Position numbers and translations under genes: made by a program. The notes below the pieces were generated by a model. It saw only the letters and a list, made by a program, of their open reading frames with translations, was not told where the DNA came from and did no database searches. A stretch of 42,500 nt of DNA from Prorocentrum cordatum (lineage: Eukaryota > Sar > Dinophyceae > Prorocentrales > Prorocentraceae): contig CAUYUJ010015753.1 in the NCBI GenBank assembly GCA_963575745.1, forward strand, positions 110,722-153,221. Direction: 5' to 3'. Each line of letters opens with the position of its first letter. Positions within the stretch are counted from its first letter, which is position 1. Positions 10,431 to 21,118 of this stretch are shown here, piece after piece.

Positions 10431-10597
10431 TCAGGAGGGGAAGAAACACACAGACACAATCAATCGTCGATTCCCAGGAAAGTATTGGAAAATATGGGAA
10501 GTGGGGGGGGGAAGACAAACGCCGAGCAAATATGGGAAGATATGGGGAATGGTTTTAATTTTGTGTGTATTTACTTGCGTGTCCTGGGGCCCTTTCA
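10431..10597 (+). mobile_element. SR1 element, copy 1 (167 bp)
   Basis: It starts TCAGGAGGGGAAGAAAC and ends GGGGCCCTTTCA. Its middle carries the family marks: an ACACACAGACACAAT block, repeated AATATGGGAA motifs, a G run with AAGACAAA, and TTGTGTGTATTTA near the end. The flanking pentamers are ATAAT (10426-10430) and ATCGT (10598-10602), matching at 3 of 5, the weakest pair of the six copies. There is no open frame of its own. Confidence 0.85.
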
Positions 10598-10764
10598 ATC
10601 GTGTCCATGTACGGGAGCGCCTCGTGCCGCGAGGGTGTGCGGCGCTCGGCGCCGGCGCCCACCCGCGGGCGCTCCGTGGGCGCTGCGCGCGTCGGCCGGG
10701 AGTGCCGGGTGTTTGCCCGCGCTGCCGCCCGGGGGGCGCTTCCTGCGCTGCAGCACCTTGTTGC
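10598..10764. other. GC-rich spacer between SR1 copy 1 and the next element
   Basis: This is very GC-rich sequence (GCGCTCGGCGCCGGCGCCC and similar). Open frames cross it in several phases, but I see no motif. Confidence 0.4.
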
Positions 10765-10935
10765 AAGGGCTCCCTCGAGGGCGCGAAGTTATTCGCGCTT
10801 CGCGCTTCGCGGTCCTCGTTCCTCCTCCCCCTCCTCCTCGTCCTCCTCTTCTCCCCCTTGGGGGGCGGCGCGAGAGCGCGAAGTTATTCGCGCTTCGCGC
10901 TTCGCGCAGCGCGAAGCGCGAACTTAGGAGCCCTT
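10765..10935. mobile_element. Inverted-repeat element, CGCGAAGTTATTCGCG family, copy 1
   Basis: The ends are AAGGGCTCC and GGAGCCCTT, a perfect 9-bp terminal inverted repeat. They are flanked by GTTGC (10760-10764) and GTTGT (10936-10940), a 4/5 pentamer pair. CGCGAAGTTATTCGCGCTTC occurs twice inside, with further nested dyads such as GCTTCGCGC/GCGCGAAGC near the right end. A TCC-rich stretch lies in the centre. A diverged second copy lies at 40368-40522. Strong hairpin potential is evident. Confidence 0.7.
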
Positions 10936-10972
10936 GTTGTTGGCACGACGGGGCCTTATCACGGTGCACTCT

Positions 10973-11132
10973 TCGGGAGGGGGAAAAGACACACACAGAC
11001 ACAATTCATCCTCGATCCCCCAGAGAGAATATGGGAAAAAAAAAGTATGGAAGGTGGGGGGGAGGCGACGATCCAAAAGAGATGGAAAAAAACATTGGGT
11101 TGTGTGTATTTGTGTGTCCCAGGGCCCCTTCA
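10973..11132 (+). mobile_element. SR1 element, copy 2 (160 bp)
   Basis: It starts TCGGGAGGGGGAAAAGAC and ends AGGGCCCCTTCA. The flanking pentamers are ACTCT (10968-10972) and ACTAT (11133-11137), matching at 4 of 5. Internal marks are ACACACAGACACAATTC, AATATGGGAAAAA and TTGTGTGTATTTGTGTGTCC. It is one of the more diverged copies and lies only about 40 bases beyond the preceding inverted-repeat element. Confidence 0.85.
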
Positions 11133-11500
11133 ACTATTGTGCCGCATGGCCTGCACCTAGCAGTAACAGCATCACTTGCACCACGCTGCTTGCACCACAT
11201 AGCCAGTCTGGAGGAGGAGGAGGAGGTGGCGGAGATCGATCGGGGGCACAGGGTAGGAGGGGGAGCGGCTAGGGAGTGGCGAGGGAGGAGAAGGGGCAGT
11301 GACTGACGGAGACTGCTCTTTCTCCTTCATCGCTTGGCTCATCCCGCCGACCCATTTTTCATCACTATTGGTTGGTGGCGCTGCAAGATGGCTGGCGTTG
11401 GTCGGTTCCGCGCCAGGCGAACCGCTGGGAATCGAGGCGGCTCATTGGTGGTACAAATTGGTGTGCTCTTGACGGCTAGAATGAAGGTAGGGAGCTCGAT
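11133..11500. other. Region with no recognised gene
   Basis: There is a short GGA run at about 11212-11228. Otherwise this is mixed sequence with no motif. Confidence 0.4.
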
Positions 11501-11504
11501 AGGA

Positions 11505-11547
11505 GAGGAGGAGGAGGAGGAGGAGGAGGAGGAGGAGGAGGAGGAGG
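11505..11547 (+). repeat. (GGA)n microsatellite
   Basis: An almost pure GGA run of about 14 units. It encodes poly-Glu, poly-Gly or poly-Arg depending on frame; those open frames are artefacts of the repeat. Confidence 0.97.
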
Positions 11548-11599
11548 CCTCTCCACGGCTTCTTCGGGCACTGTTGGGACCAAATTGGATCGCGGACAA

Positions 11600-11900
11600 G
11601 ACGCCTCTTTGGAAGGATTCTTGGGGTCGCTTTGGAGGCCTCTCGGGGGCCTCTTGGCGACATTTGGGGGATTTCCTGGGGCCTCTTAGGGGTCCGTGGG
11701 GCGTTATGTTGGGCTTCCCGGGGTCCCTTGAGGGCTTTGGGGGCGAATTTTCGCGGAAGGCTCGATGGGGGGCCATTATGGAAGTTTCTGGAACCCACTG
11801 GGGAGGCCTGTTGGGGCCCTCTTGGGCCGTCTTGATGCCGTCCTGAGGGCTTTTTGGGTTGACTTGGGGCGATCTTGGAGGCCTCTTGGGCCGTCCAGGG
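11600..11900 (+). repeat. Degenerate CTTGGGG-type short tandem repeat, copy block 2
   Basis: Variants of GGCCTCTTGGGGG and TCTTGGGnnnnTTTGG continue for about 300 bases, as in the first 650 bases of the window and near 21.5 kb. Translation gives the same LGASWGxLGG-like low-complexity peptide. Confidence 0.75.
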
Positions 11901-12080
11901 TGGAAGGCGGTACCGCAAAAAACGTCCCAGCACCCGAGCAAACTGAATGAACGGTGAAGGCCTTACGGCTGGTGCCGCGGACCCAGAAGGACACCGACCA
12001 CGACCACGACGACGACAACGACGACAACGAAAACGACGAGTTGATGCCGTTGCCACAAGCTCGGGACATGGGGCGGGCGG

Positions 12081-12475
12081 TGGTAGGAGGAAGAGGAGAA
12101 GGAGGAGGCGGAGGAGGAGGCGTAGGAGGAGGAGGGGAAGGGGGAGGGGCGGGGGCGGAAGAGGAGGTGGAGGAGGATGGGGATGATGAGGAGGAGGGGA
12201 ACAAGGAGGAGAAGGAGGAGGAGGAGGAGGAGGGGGAGTGGGATGAGTAGGAGGAGGAGGAGGAGGAGGAGGAGGAGGAGAAAGAGGACGAGGAGGAGGA
12301 GAAAGAGGAGAAGCAGAAGAAGGAGGAGAGTGAGAAGGAGCAGGAGGAGGAGGAGGAGGAGGAGGAGAAGGAGAAAAAAGAGGAGGGGAAAGAGGAGGAA
12401 GCAATAGATGATGATGATGATGAGGAGGAGGAGGAGAACGAGGAGGAGGAGGAGGAGGAGGAGAAACAGGTAATC
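12081..12475 (+). repeat. Long GGA/GAA purine tract
   Basis: About 390 bases are nearly all purine on +, mostly GGA and GAGG units with GAA interruptions and a short GAT run near 12408-12423. Open frames encoding poly-Glu, poly-Arg or, on -, poly-Pro are composition artefacts. Such tracts can form triplex or G-rich structures. Confidence 0.95.
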
Positions 12476-12845
12476 GGTAAAGGCCCGTGGAGGGTCCAGG
12501 TCTTCGGGTGCCCCAGTTGGGGCTCTGCGCCTCGAAAAGGGCCCCTAGGGTAGTATATGGATGCTAGCCCCCCTTTCTTTCAGGGGGGCAGCCTGGGGCG
12601 TCGAGGCCCCCTCTCAGTGGAGGGTGGTCCTCGTGCCCCTCCAGCGGGAGACCCCGCTCTCGGTAGCGCGAAGAGCGAAAAAAGATAGCGGGCAGGGGGC
12701 GCTGTCCCCGCTGCTCGGGGGCGGGGCGACCCCTGCTGAGGACCTCTGCTCTCCCCCACTCTCCACGACTCACTTCCCCACTCCCCCCCAAAAAATTAGC
12801 CTGACGAAGGACCCAACCATGTGCAATTGCGAGTACCGCATTGTG
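12476..12845. other. Region with no recognised gene
   Basis: This is mixed GC-rich sequence between the purine tract and the 77-bp array. Frames are present on both strands with no motif. Confidence 0.5.
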
Positions 12846-14820
12846 GGTACCGGTTTCGGTGAAGCTCTTATGGGGCCACGAAACTTGTGAGGGGTGCGCC
12901 GAATTTGGTGGCGCGGACGCATGCGGACACCGCCACTGGGGCCTTCGGTGTAGCCCCCTATGGGGCACCGAAACGCTGCCCTGGGCGAGGGAGACGCATG
13001 CGAACTGCGCCATTGGGACCTTCGCTGGAGCTCCTTTATGGGGCCACGAAGCGCTGTCATGGGTGGGGGAGACGCATGCGAACTGCGCCTCTGGCGCCTT
13101 CGGTGGAGCTCCCTATGGGGCCACGAAACGCTGCCCTGGGTGGAGGAACCGCAAGCGGGCACCCCCACTGGGGCCTTCGGTGGAGCTCCCTATGGGGCCA
13201 CGAAACGCTGTCCTGGGTAGGGGAGACGCATGCGAACACCCCCACTGGGGCCTTCGGTGGAGCTCCCTATTGGGCTACGAAACGCTGCCCTGGGTGGGGG
13301 AACCGCATGCGGGCACCCTGGGGGCCGTCGGTGGAGCTCCCCATGGGGCCACGAAACGCTGCCCTGGGTGGGGAACCGCATGCGGGCACCCCCATTGGGG
13401 CCTTCGGTGGAGCTCCCCATGGGGGAAACCGCATGCGGGCACCCCCACTGGGGCCTTCGGTGGAGCTCCCCATGGGGCCACGAAGCGCTGCCCTGGGTGG
13501 GGGAACCGCATGCGGGCACCCCCACGGGGGCCTTTGGTGGAGCTCCTTATGGGGCCACGAAACGCTGCCCTGGGTTGGGGAACCGCATGCGGGGCACCCC
13601 TTCGGTGGAGCTCCCTATGGGGCCACGAAACGCTGCCCTGGGTGGGGGAACCTCATCGCCTTCGGTGGAGCTCCCTATGGGGCACGAAACGCTGCCCTGG
13701 GTGGGGGAACCGCATGCGGGCACCCCCACTGGGGCCTTCGGTGGAGCTCCCTATGGGGCTACGAAACGCTGCCCTGGGTGGGGGAACCGCATGCGAACAC
13801 CCCCACTGGGGCCTTCGGTGGAGCTCCCTATGGGGCCACGAAACGCTGCCCTGGGTGGGGGAACCGCATGCGAACACCCCCACTGGGGCCTTCGGTGGAG
13901 CTCCCTATGGGGGAAACGCTGCCCTGGGTGGGGGAACCGCATCCCCACTGGGGCCTTCTGGAGCTCCCTGAAACGCTGCCCTGGGTGGGGGAACCGCATG
14001 CGGCACCCCCACTGGGGCCTTCGGTGGAGCTCCCTATGGGGCCACGAAACGCTGCCCTGGGTGGGGGAACCGCATGCGAACACCCCCACTGGGGCCTTCG
14101 GTGGAGCTCCCTATGGGGCTACGAAACGCTGCCCTGGGTGGGGGAACCGCATGCGAACACCCCCACTGGGGCCTTCGGTGGAGCTCCCTATGGGGCCACG
14201 AAACGCTGCCCTGGGTGGGGGAACCGCATGCGAACACCCCCACTGGCACCCCCACTGGGGCCTTTGGTGGACCGCTCACCCCCTGGGGCCTTCGGTGGAG
14301 ATGGGGCCACGAACGCTGCCCTGGAACCGCATGCGGGGGGAAGCTCCGCATGCCCGGAACCGCACCCCCACTGGGGCCTTCGGTGGAGCTCCCTATGGAG
14401 CCACAAAACGCTGCCCTGGGTGGGGGAACCGCATGCGGGCACCCCCATTGGAGCCTTCGGTGGAGCTCCCTATGGGGCCACGAAGCGCTGCCCTGGGTGG
14501 GGGAACCGCATGCGGGCACCCCCACTGGGGCCTTCGGTGGAGCACCCTATGGGGCTACGAGGCGCTGCCCTGGGTGGGGGAACCGCATGCGGGTACCCCC
14601 ACTGGGGCCTTCGGTGGAGCTCCCCATGTTGCTACAAAACGCTGCCCGGGGTGGGGGAACCCCATGCGGGCACCCCCACTGGGGCCTTCGGTGGAGCTCC
14701 CTATGGGGCCACGAAACGCTGCCCTGGGTGGGGGAACCGCATGTGGGCACACCCACTGGGGCCTTCGGTGGAGCTCCCTATGGGGCCACGAAACGCTGCC
14801 CTGGGTGGGTGAAACGCATG
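12846..14820 (+). repeat. 77-bp minisatellite array, about 27 units, stop-free in all three + frames
   Basis: The marker CCTTCGGTGGAGCTCCCTAT recurs at 77-base spacing (for example 13735, 13812, 13889, and 14018, 14095, 14172). A few units are shortened, such as those around 13401-13457, 13889-13954 and 14252-14300. Each full unit also carries GCATGC and AAACGCTGCCCTGGG. Because 77 leaves remainder 2 on division by three and the unit has no TAA, TAG or TGA on +, every + frame stays open and cycles through the same 77-residue super-repeat. This produces overlapping frames of 376, 641 and 612 codons. The - strand meets a TAG from the CTATGG motif in one of its three phases. No expression evidence is visible. 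Confidence 0.93.
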
Positions 14821-14821
14821 G

Positions 14822-15048
14822 AAGAGGGGGAGGAGGGAGGGGTGGGAGGAGGAGGGGGAGGAGAAGGAGGAGGAAGGAGGAAGGAGGAAGGAGGAGGAAG
14901 GTGGGACGCGGGGGACCCAACACCACAGGATTGTTCGGAGGAAGGTGGGACGCGGGGCGCTGTCTCTTCAAAACGATGACCAGCACCACAGGATGGTTGG
15001 GAGAAGAAGAAGAGGAGGAGGAGGAGGAGAAACAGGAAGGGGAGACCC
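14822..15048 (+). repeat. Purine-rich tracts flanking the 77-bp array
   Basis: GGAGGA-type runs occupy about 14822-14905 and 15003-15035, separated by a repeated GAAGGTGGGACGCGGGG motif (about 14897 and 14941). There are no coding indications. Confidence 0.8.
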
Positions 15049-15196
15049 CTACTGGGGCAACGCTGTGAGGCCTCTGAACTGCTCAGCCTGGCTGTGGTCA
15101 CTTTGGACTGGGGGAATTGTCGTCAAGGGACGCTCGGGCCCTTCCCGCACCGTCTCTCCCCACGCAGGGGGCTCGCGGGCGGGGTGGCGCCCGCCC
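15049..15196. other. Short stretch with no recognised gene
   Basis: This sits between the purine tracts and the last codons assigned to element B. It may be the 3' end of element B, but no poly-A tail or target duplication can be seen. Confidence 0.3.
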
Positions 15197-16440
15197 TCAC
15201 GGGTGCTCCCTCGCCTGTTGCCCTCTGCCTTTGTTTTCGGTCCGCCCCCCTCTCGATTTTCTTTTGGGGAGCGTTTCGGGGGGCGGTGGTGGACGGTGCA
15301 CTAGGAAGTATTCAGGAAAACTCGGCCCTTGAAATCTGAAAACCTTTGACGCGTTCTGGATTGGCGATCTTAGTCTACCGCTCTGAACTAACTCTCGGAA
15401 TCTTGCGCTGCCTTCAAAAACTCGCGGGATCGTCCTCGGGATTTCTCCGATTTCGACCTTCTGAATTCGAACGCTGTTTTCCTCCGAGGCTGAATTAGAC
15501 TGAGGCGTGTCTAGGCTCGGGGTCTCACTCACTGTCTGTCCGGGCACTACTCCCGTCCGTTCTCTCTCTCGGCTTGTTTCGTTAGCCTTGCATCCCGCCC
15601 AGCTCTCTCTCTCTCTCTCCTGTACGCCTCTCGTGTGCAGGCCTATCTTCCTCTTGGCCCTCTCGTTCTTGTGATCCTTGCCCTGGTTCGCGGCCAACTG
15701 GCGGTGAGCCTCGTTGAACGTGGTTGGGAATCTGCATTTCTCCTGGCCGCCCGCCTCTGTGTCCTTGTTGCTGTACCCCCTGAACACTGGAACGGAATCC
15801 TCGATGTTCTCGAAGTTGTTGCTCTGGCAGGCGGTCGTGACTGCGTCCGTGTAGTATTTCTCTACCTCTGTGCCCGTGTACGCGCACACTCCTGTCCACT
15901 CTCGGACGTGTGGAGTCGCGAGGTTATTCTTGTTGAGCTGCTCGCCGTTCTTCTTGCGCTGGTGTTGGGCCTGCTCCTCCTCGTTGCATTTGCCTCCCAA
16001 TGCGAGCGCCGTAGAATCGATACCTGCTGGTATCTGGGTTTCCCAGGTCTGTAGTACTGCCGCCAACTCTGCCTGCCCTCGTATCTTGGTCTGCGTGAGG
16101 TGCAGGACGATGTCGAGCATCTGCTCGTTGGTGCCGTTGGCGCCTCCTGACGTTGCCGCCACTCGTTCCTCCTTCTCCCCCTCCCCCTCCCCCTCCTCCT
16201 CCTCCTCCTCCTCCTCCTCCTCCTCCTCCTCCTCCTCCGCCGGGGCCGGCGCTCCACCCCGAGAGGCGCGGCTCCCTCGCGGTCCCTCCCGCCTCGTGGT
16301 CGGTTGTGGTCTTTCCTCTGGCCTGGCACCCGCGCGGCCTTCGTCAACTGGAGCCTCTGGTCGCATGTGGGCATCTCGCGGCGGCTGCAGTAGTGGCCGT
16401 GGGAGGTGTGTGCACAGGTGTCGGTAGCAGCAATCTGGAT
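15197..16440 (-). pseudogene. Element B: C-terminal tail with poly-Glu tract
   Basis: Read on -, this frame gives a Pro/Arg-rich segment and then a poly-Glu run encoded by the GGA/TCC tract at about 16168-16238. It then continues with NEQMLDIVLHLTQTKIRG, YTGTEVEKYYTDAVTTACQS and a long polar tail. The Cys/His finger frame just upstream is out of phase with it and runs into poly-Arg through the triplet tract, so at least one frameshift lies between about 16440 and the tract. The segment after the tract looks like ordinary protein with normal amino-acid diversity, so I attach it to the LINE. Its function is unknown, and a host gene fragment is possible. Confidence 0.45.
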
Positions 16441-17198
16441 CGAGGGCACAGTGATTACAGAGCGGACGCTGCGGTGCACGTGGTCGTGCGGGGTGTGATT
16501 AGCCGTGCGATCTGTGTTGCACCCTCCTCGTAACATACTGCTGGCTAAATGCTTCCATGCTGTTCCCTTGCACGTGAATGCCTGCTTACAATTGATGCAC
16601 TCGTTATTGCTTGTAAGTAGTGCTGACAAGTTGTGGGTGTGGTGCGTCCGTATGATGTGGCTGAGTAGTGCCTTCTTGCTAGCAAATAGTAGCCCACACT
16701 CCCCGTCCCCTTCATGCAGTTCGCATATCCATGGCTTGTTTTCTTGCAGGGCAGATTCTTCTTGTTGTTCCTCTGTATCTGCCGTCGTTTGAGGAGGAGG
16801 GACATTCACGGTTAATTTAACCGTTCGAACCTCACGCACGTTGAGTAGATGCAAGTTTTCACGTACCTCCAGGGCGAAGAGTCGGCCGATTCGAACGTGT
16901 TCTGCCTCCCCGAAAGCGTTGTAGAAACTCTCCGAGACCCCGCGTGCATATTGTATATCCTCCAGGAATCGTTCGGCCCAGAGGTTCGTGTCGTGTCGTA
17001 GTTCGTATCCCGTCTCTCCGTCCCTCGTGTTCTCGAATTCGAGCTTTCCGAACAGTGATACGATGCGTTGACGATGATTGCCTGGACATCGGAGAATGTT
17101 TTGAACCAGAATCGCTGCCTGCGCCGCAACCTGGGCATTCCGCATCCTTTCTTGTCGCGAATAAGTAGTTCGAGCGTGTTGAAAAGAGCTGGCGCCAA
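16441..17198 (-). pseudogene. Element B: C-terminal Cys/His finger region of a LINE ORF2
   Basis: The frame starting at 17145 reads RNAQVAAQAAILVQNILRC at its beginning. It contains two metal-binding-like modules: Cys-x8-Cys with His at +13 and +18 (about 16725-16640), and CINC followed by x12-His-x9-Cys (about 16599-16519). Paired fingers after the RT are a feature of several LINE clades, where they bind template RNA or DNA. The segment lies directly downstream of the RT of element B on the same strand, in a different frame from the RT end. Confidence 0.6.
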
Positions 17199-17235
17199 GC
17201 TGCTAGCTCAGCTTCTATGTGAGAGACAACAGAAA

Positions 17236-18674
17236 TTATACTTCCTTCATCCTTGGTACGTCAATGTTCATGTAATCTGGACGGTGTCCCACGAAACTGG
17301 GTGGAACACCGGCGGCGCGGCCGGCACAGACAGCAGTGGGCTTCCAGGTGTACGAGATGACGCGGCACATCTGAGGGTTCACCTCCCTCCCTCGCCCTGT
17401 CTTTCCCCTCTTCCTGTATCTCGCAGCAGTGCTGCGGTTCATCTTTTGCTTCACAGTCGCGTTGCGCTCAGCTGCCTGATTCGCAATCGCGGGGTGCTCC
17501 GCGTGCTCGCTCTCTGTTTTAGTTTTTTCTTGAAGAGTCGCCAATCGCGCGCTCTTCCGCCCACGCGTCCCGCAGGATGCACGGCTTAATAGTGGTGGAA
17601 TACCTCCAGCGTGCTCAAGGATTGCACGTTGCCGTCCTCGCGTTGGGTGGTGGCTCGCCCTCTCATAGCTCGCATCAGTAGTGCCACCATCGCATTCTGG
17701 AGTTGTCTGTATTCGCTGGGCGCCGGTAGGTAGCACTCTATGCAAGACATTCCCGTGTTGGTTACTCTGCATATCAGTATTGTTCTTTTCCTTATGCACG
17801 GTATGTTGGCTTTGCTCCAGAAAGCCCCGCGCTCGCAGTAGCTTTTCTGCATGGTTCTGATGCGTCGTGTGAGCTCTGTCGCGTACGTCTGCGTCGTGCT
17901 GGTATGTGGTCCCAAGTAGCGTGCCGTCGGTAGCGTCCGTCCTGGTAGTCTGCATCGTGGGTCGTGCTTGAGTTGGTGGCGTGCTCGTCGTGCGCCTTGT
18001 CCCTGAAAGTAGACTAACTTATCCTGCTTGTTCTGGTTTTGGCGCATCCCGATGCTCCGTAGTCGTTCGTTGAGGTTCTCGTCCACGTGGAGTGTTGGTT
18101 GTACCAGTCTCGGTGCGTCTGCCTGCATTCCTCCCAAGATGATCTTGCGGAGATCGTCGGCGTACTTGGCCAGACCCACGTATATAGGTTGTTGAAACAG
18201 TTCGTTGCGCCCGTAGAGTTCGTTGTCGCGGTCCAGGTGGTCGTTGCAATATTGCACCCATCTGTGTGCGCACGGCGCGAAGCTGGCCACGAATCTGCGT
18301 ACCATGCACGGGTCGCCGATGAGCACTCCACAGTGTGGTTTGATGCATATTCCCGTCGGTCTGTCTCGGCATGGTATATGGAACGTAGCGCGCCTGTAGC
18401 GTTGTTTTCCCAGGTTCCAAAGCATCCTCTGGCATGATTTTGCTGTTGGTTGCGTCCATCGTGACCCATGAACAGCTCGCGAGGGCGTAGTGTCCTTCAG
18501 TGTCGTGATGTAGGTGCGGCCTTCTTGGCGTACTTGATACTCCACGACTGCCACTGCCAGTATTGCTCCTTCTCGGCGTCGTCCTTTGATGGAGCCATAG
18601 TCCTTGTCTGTGTGTACTCGTGTCCGTTGTCGTCGCATGTTGGTTGAGTAATTCGCCTTGCCGATCGGATCCAT
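17236..18674 (-). pseudogene. Element B: reverse transcriptase domain
   Basis: The frame from 18674 to 17586 carries YGSIKGRRREGAILAV (RT finger block), then GVLIGDPCMVRRFVASF (normally GxxQGDPxS..LF). The catalytic KYADDL follows, with TACGCCGACGAT read from 18164 down to 18153. Between the finger block and GDP, motif A reads better in the neighbouring frame (HYALASCSW), implying two small compensating shifts. The frame stops at 17586, and the thumb-like continuation lies in the frame 17955-17236. Both catalytic Asp of YADD are present. The Ile in place of Gln before GDP, plus the frame changes, argue for an inactive copy. The YADD box separates it from elements A and C, which have VDD. Confidence 0.75.
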
Positions 18675-19130
18675 GATGTGGTCGATTATTTTTCCTGGTG
18701 GTCACGGTTTGTTGTTCTTCTTGGCAGCCGTCGCCAAGCTCTGGTGCCAGCGTATTGGCGGAGTGTTGCTGAGTCGTATCGCAGCCAGTTGATGCTCGAG
18801 ACAGGTCGTTGGAGAGGTCTGGTTCAGCTTGTGCGGTTGGCGCTCCCAGGCCTTGGTGTCGTTGTGGTTCTGGTGCGAAGTCTCCCGGTAGTAGCCTCCA
18901 CAATTCTGAAGGCGCCGCTGTGGGTGGCTCAGCTCGTCGTAGCTTCGCTCTTCTGTGCTTGATGTTCTCTATGTCCTGGTCTATCATCTCCCCTAAGTCG
19001 TTTTTGTCGTAGTCTTGCGCCTCTGCGCGCGTTGGTATCTGTTCCAGTGTGTTATCGTCCTGCTCCGTTCTTTCAATTCCGCCCATTCCTCCTGGTAATT
19101 CCCCCCCAAAAAAACAGCCATTCTTCCCGT
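18675..19130 (-). pseudogene. Element B: linker between endonuclease and RT
   Basis: The most protein-like frame here (part of 19191-18019) gives DYDKNDLGEMIDQDIENIKH and RAEPPTAAPSELWRLL. A P..AP.E.W..L pattern commonly precedes the RT in this class of element. It is shifted from the endonuclease frame at a run of seven C and seven A (about 19107-19120), a natural slippage site, and shifted again into the RT frame near 18700. Confidence 0.5.
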
Positions 19131-20760
19131 GTCGGTTGTGCCGTAATTGTCCAGTAGTCGCGTTTCCGTGGCCCGTGTCTGCTTCCCGCAATGAGTCGGG
19201 TCAATCTGCCTATTCTCGCTAGGTCTCTGCATTCCCATGCCTCGTACAATTCGTTCAATCTATCGTCCGTCAGCTTCTGGTATTCCATTTTGCGCATGAT
19301 CGCACATTCCCTGGTGATTAGGCGCAGTTGGTTCTCGATCTCGCTCAGTCTTCTTTCCCTTGGGTCCGTCGGCGTAGTCCCAGTGGGATCACCATCCCTC
19401 GGTGCAGGTCCAGTCGTCTCATACTTCGTAGGTGACGACCCTGTAGCCGCACAGTCCGTTGGTGGAGTCCCAGTAGTAACACTTGCCCTCGGTGATCCAG
19501 TAGTCGCGCTGGTCCTCAGTGGGGATCCCGTCTCGTAGGTGATCGGCGCCTTGTTGATCGGATGTCCTTCTATGGGTCCGATACATAGTGCGTCTCCCTC
19601 CCATCTGAGTTGTTCAGACAGTTCTCTGCGCTGTCGGATTAGTTTCATACGGCGTGCTCGTAGGTCGTCGTAAGCCGGTGTGGGTGGTGGCCGTTGTCCA
19701 TTAATGGGGAGCGCCGCCTGTACGATCATGTCATTGATGTCCGCGAACAACTGGTCTATGCCCTTGCCATCGGGGACGTACGTCTCGAGTCTTGTTTTCC
19801 AGCGCTTCAATGAACTCGTTGCGATGTTGTCGTGTCGAGCCGCCTGCGCAAGTAGGTCATTGTCCCATCTTACTGGCTTCTGCCTCTGAACTTGTTGTCG
19901 GTGGATCATCAATGTGACAGTTGTCTGTACTGGTACGTGGTCTCGGTGGTATCTGCTGGGGATATGCTGCAGTCTGGTGCCCAAGCGGAGGAGTGGTCCC
20001 GGGCTGATGACGTTGCAGGAGAGTCCTTGCGGTATCATGGTGAAGTCGATGCAGCTCGCCGTATGTGTGCCGAAATATGTCGGGCGCCACGGTGAGGTTC
20101 TGCTCGTGACCAGGAGTTGGTGGCGCTCTGCGTATTGGCGTGCTCTTTGTCCTGCTCCTATTGGTAGTCGTTCTTTCGTGCGGTACTCGCCCAGTGCTGT
20201 GCTCGGTGGCGTTTGACCTCTCGCCGTGGCGCCGATCCCGTCGTTCAGGTCGCCCGCTGTGCTGTGAATAGTAGACTGCCTGGTGGTCGCTGTTGTGCTA
20301 TGGTATCCATCCACTTGTAAAGTCGTGCCACGATAGCGTAGTATTGTTTCTTCTCCTCTTTCGTGCGCGGCTGAGGCGGGAAGTAGTAACCGATGATCGT
20401 CAGTCGCATGGTATGGTACGCAATATCCAGTGCCACACCGCTTCCGCAGAGTTCCGGTGTAGGGGCATGTACTGCTAGTATAGCCGCTCCCCGTAGTCGT
20501 CCTTGTAGTGCTACCAGTATTCCCGTGCTGCGGTTGGTGAGTAAGCCACTCTGCCACCCTGCATCTATGTGCCTTGTCTGTTGTAGTCTTCGTTGTTCTG
20601 GTTATGCTCCTCGTCGGAGTCTTCGTGTGCCTGTCAGGATCACAACATCGAAATTGTTTGCTTCCTCCAGGATCTCCTGGAGGCGGTCCTCTCTAGCCGT
20701 CATCGGGCTGTAGAGCAGTAGCGCGAGGGAGGTCATCCATCGCATCACTATCATGCGGGC
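19131..20760 (-). pseudogene. Element B: AP endonuclease domain and polar spacer
   Basis: The N-terminal block REDRLQEILEEANNFDVVIL followed by TGT lies at about 20700-20625. An in-frame TAA at 20602-20604 interrupts it, and the same frame continues with GWQSGLLTNRSTGILVAL and RLTIIGYYFPPQPRTKEEK. Near 20255 a 5-base tandem duplication (ACAGCACAGC) shifts the frame. The new frame carries TAGDLNDGIG, then CIDFTMIP and YHRDHVPVQ, which correspond to the GDxN, DF and SDH motifs of AP-type endonucleases (here RDH). A spacer of repeated T/G/P-rich decapeptide-like units (TTGSPRASVTTGTPPT and similar) follows and leads to the RT. The domain would nick target DNA. One stop and one shift inactivate this copy. 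Confidence 0.75.
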
Positions 20761-20852
20761 TTCCGCCCAGTCAGTCCTGCCTCCACATTCTGTGGAATGA
20801 CGGTGTGTAAGTGTGCTGCTGTCCTGGCAATCTCTTGGGCCCAGATGGCAGC

Positions 20853-20955
20853 TAGGAGAGACGAGGAGGAGGAGGAGGAGGAGGAGGAGGAGGAGGAGGA
20901 GGAGGAGGAGGAGGAGGAGGAGGATGAGGAGGAGGAGAGGAGGAGGAGGAGGAGG
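20853..20955 (+). repeat. (GGA)n tract
   Basis: A nearly pure GGA run upstream of element B. It forms an inverted pair with the TCC run at 21119-21234, about 165 bases away, so the two could base-pair as a large hairpin. Confidence 0.95.
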
Positions 20956-21118
20956 ACAGGGGCCAGCGCGGCAGGGGCCGAGACTGGGGCCAGGGACCAG
21001 GGGTCGGGGGCCCGGGGCTTGGGCTGGGACTGGGGCCGGGGCCCGTGCCGAGGAGGGGGGAGGGATCTCGAGCACCCTTGCCGACAGGGAGACCCCAGAG
21101 GAGGGCGACAAGCAGGTG

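Noticed and set aside
12841-15068. Large protein genes of 376, 641 and 612 codons
   Set aside because: All three are the 77-bp minisatellite read in different phases. Kept as a finding, not as genes.
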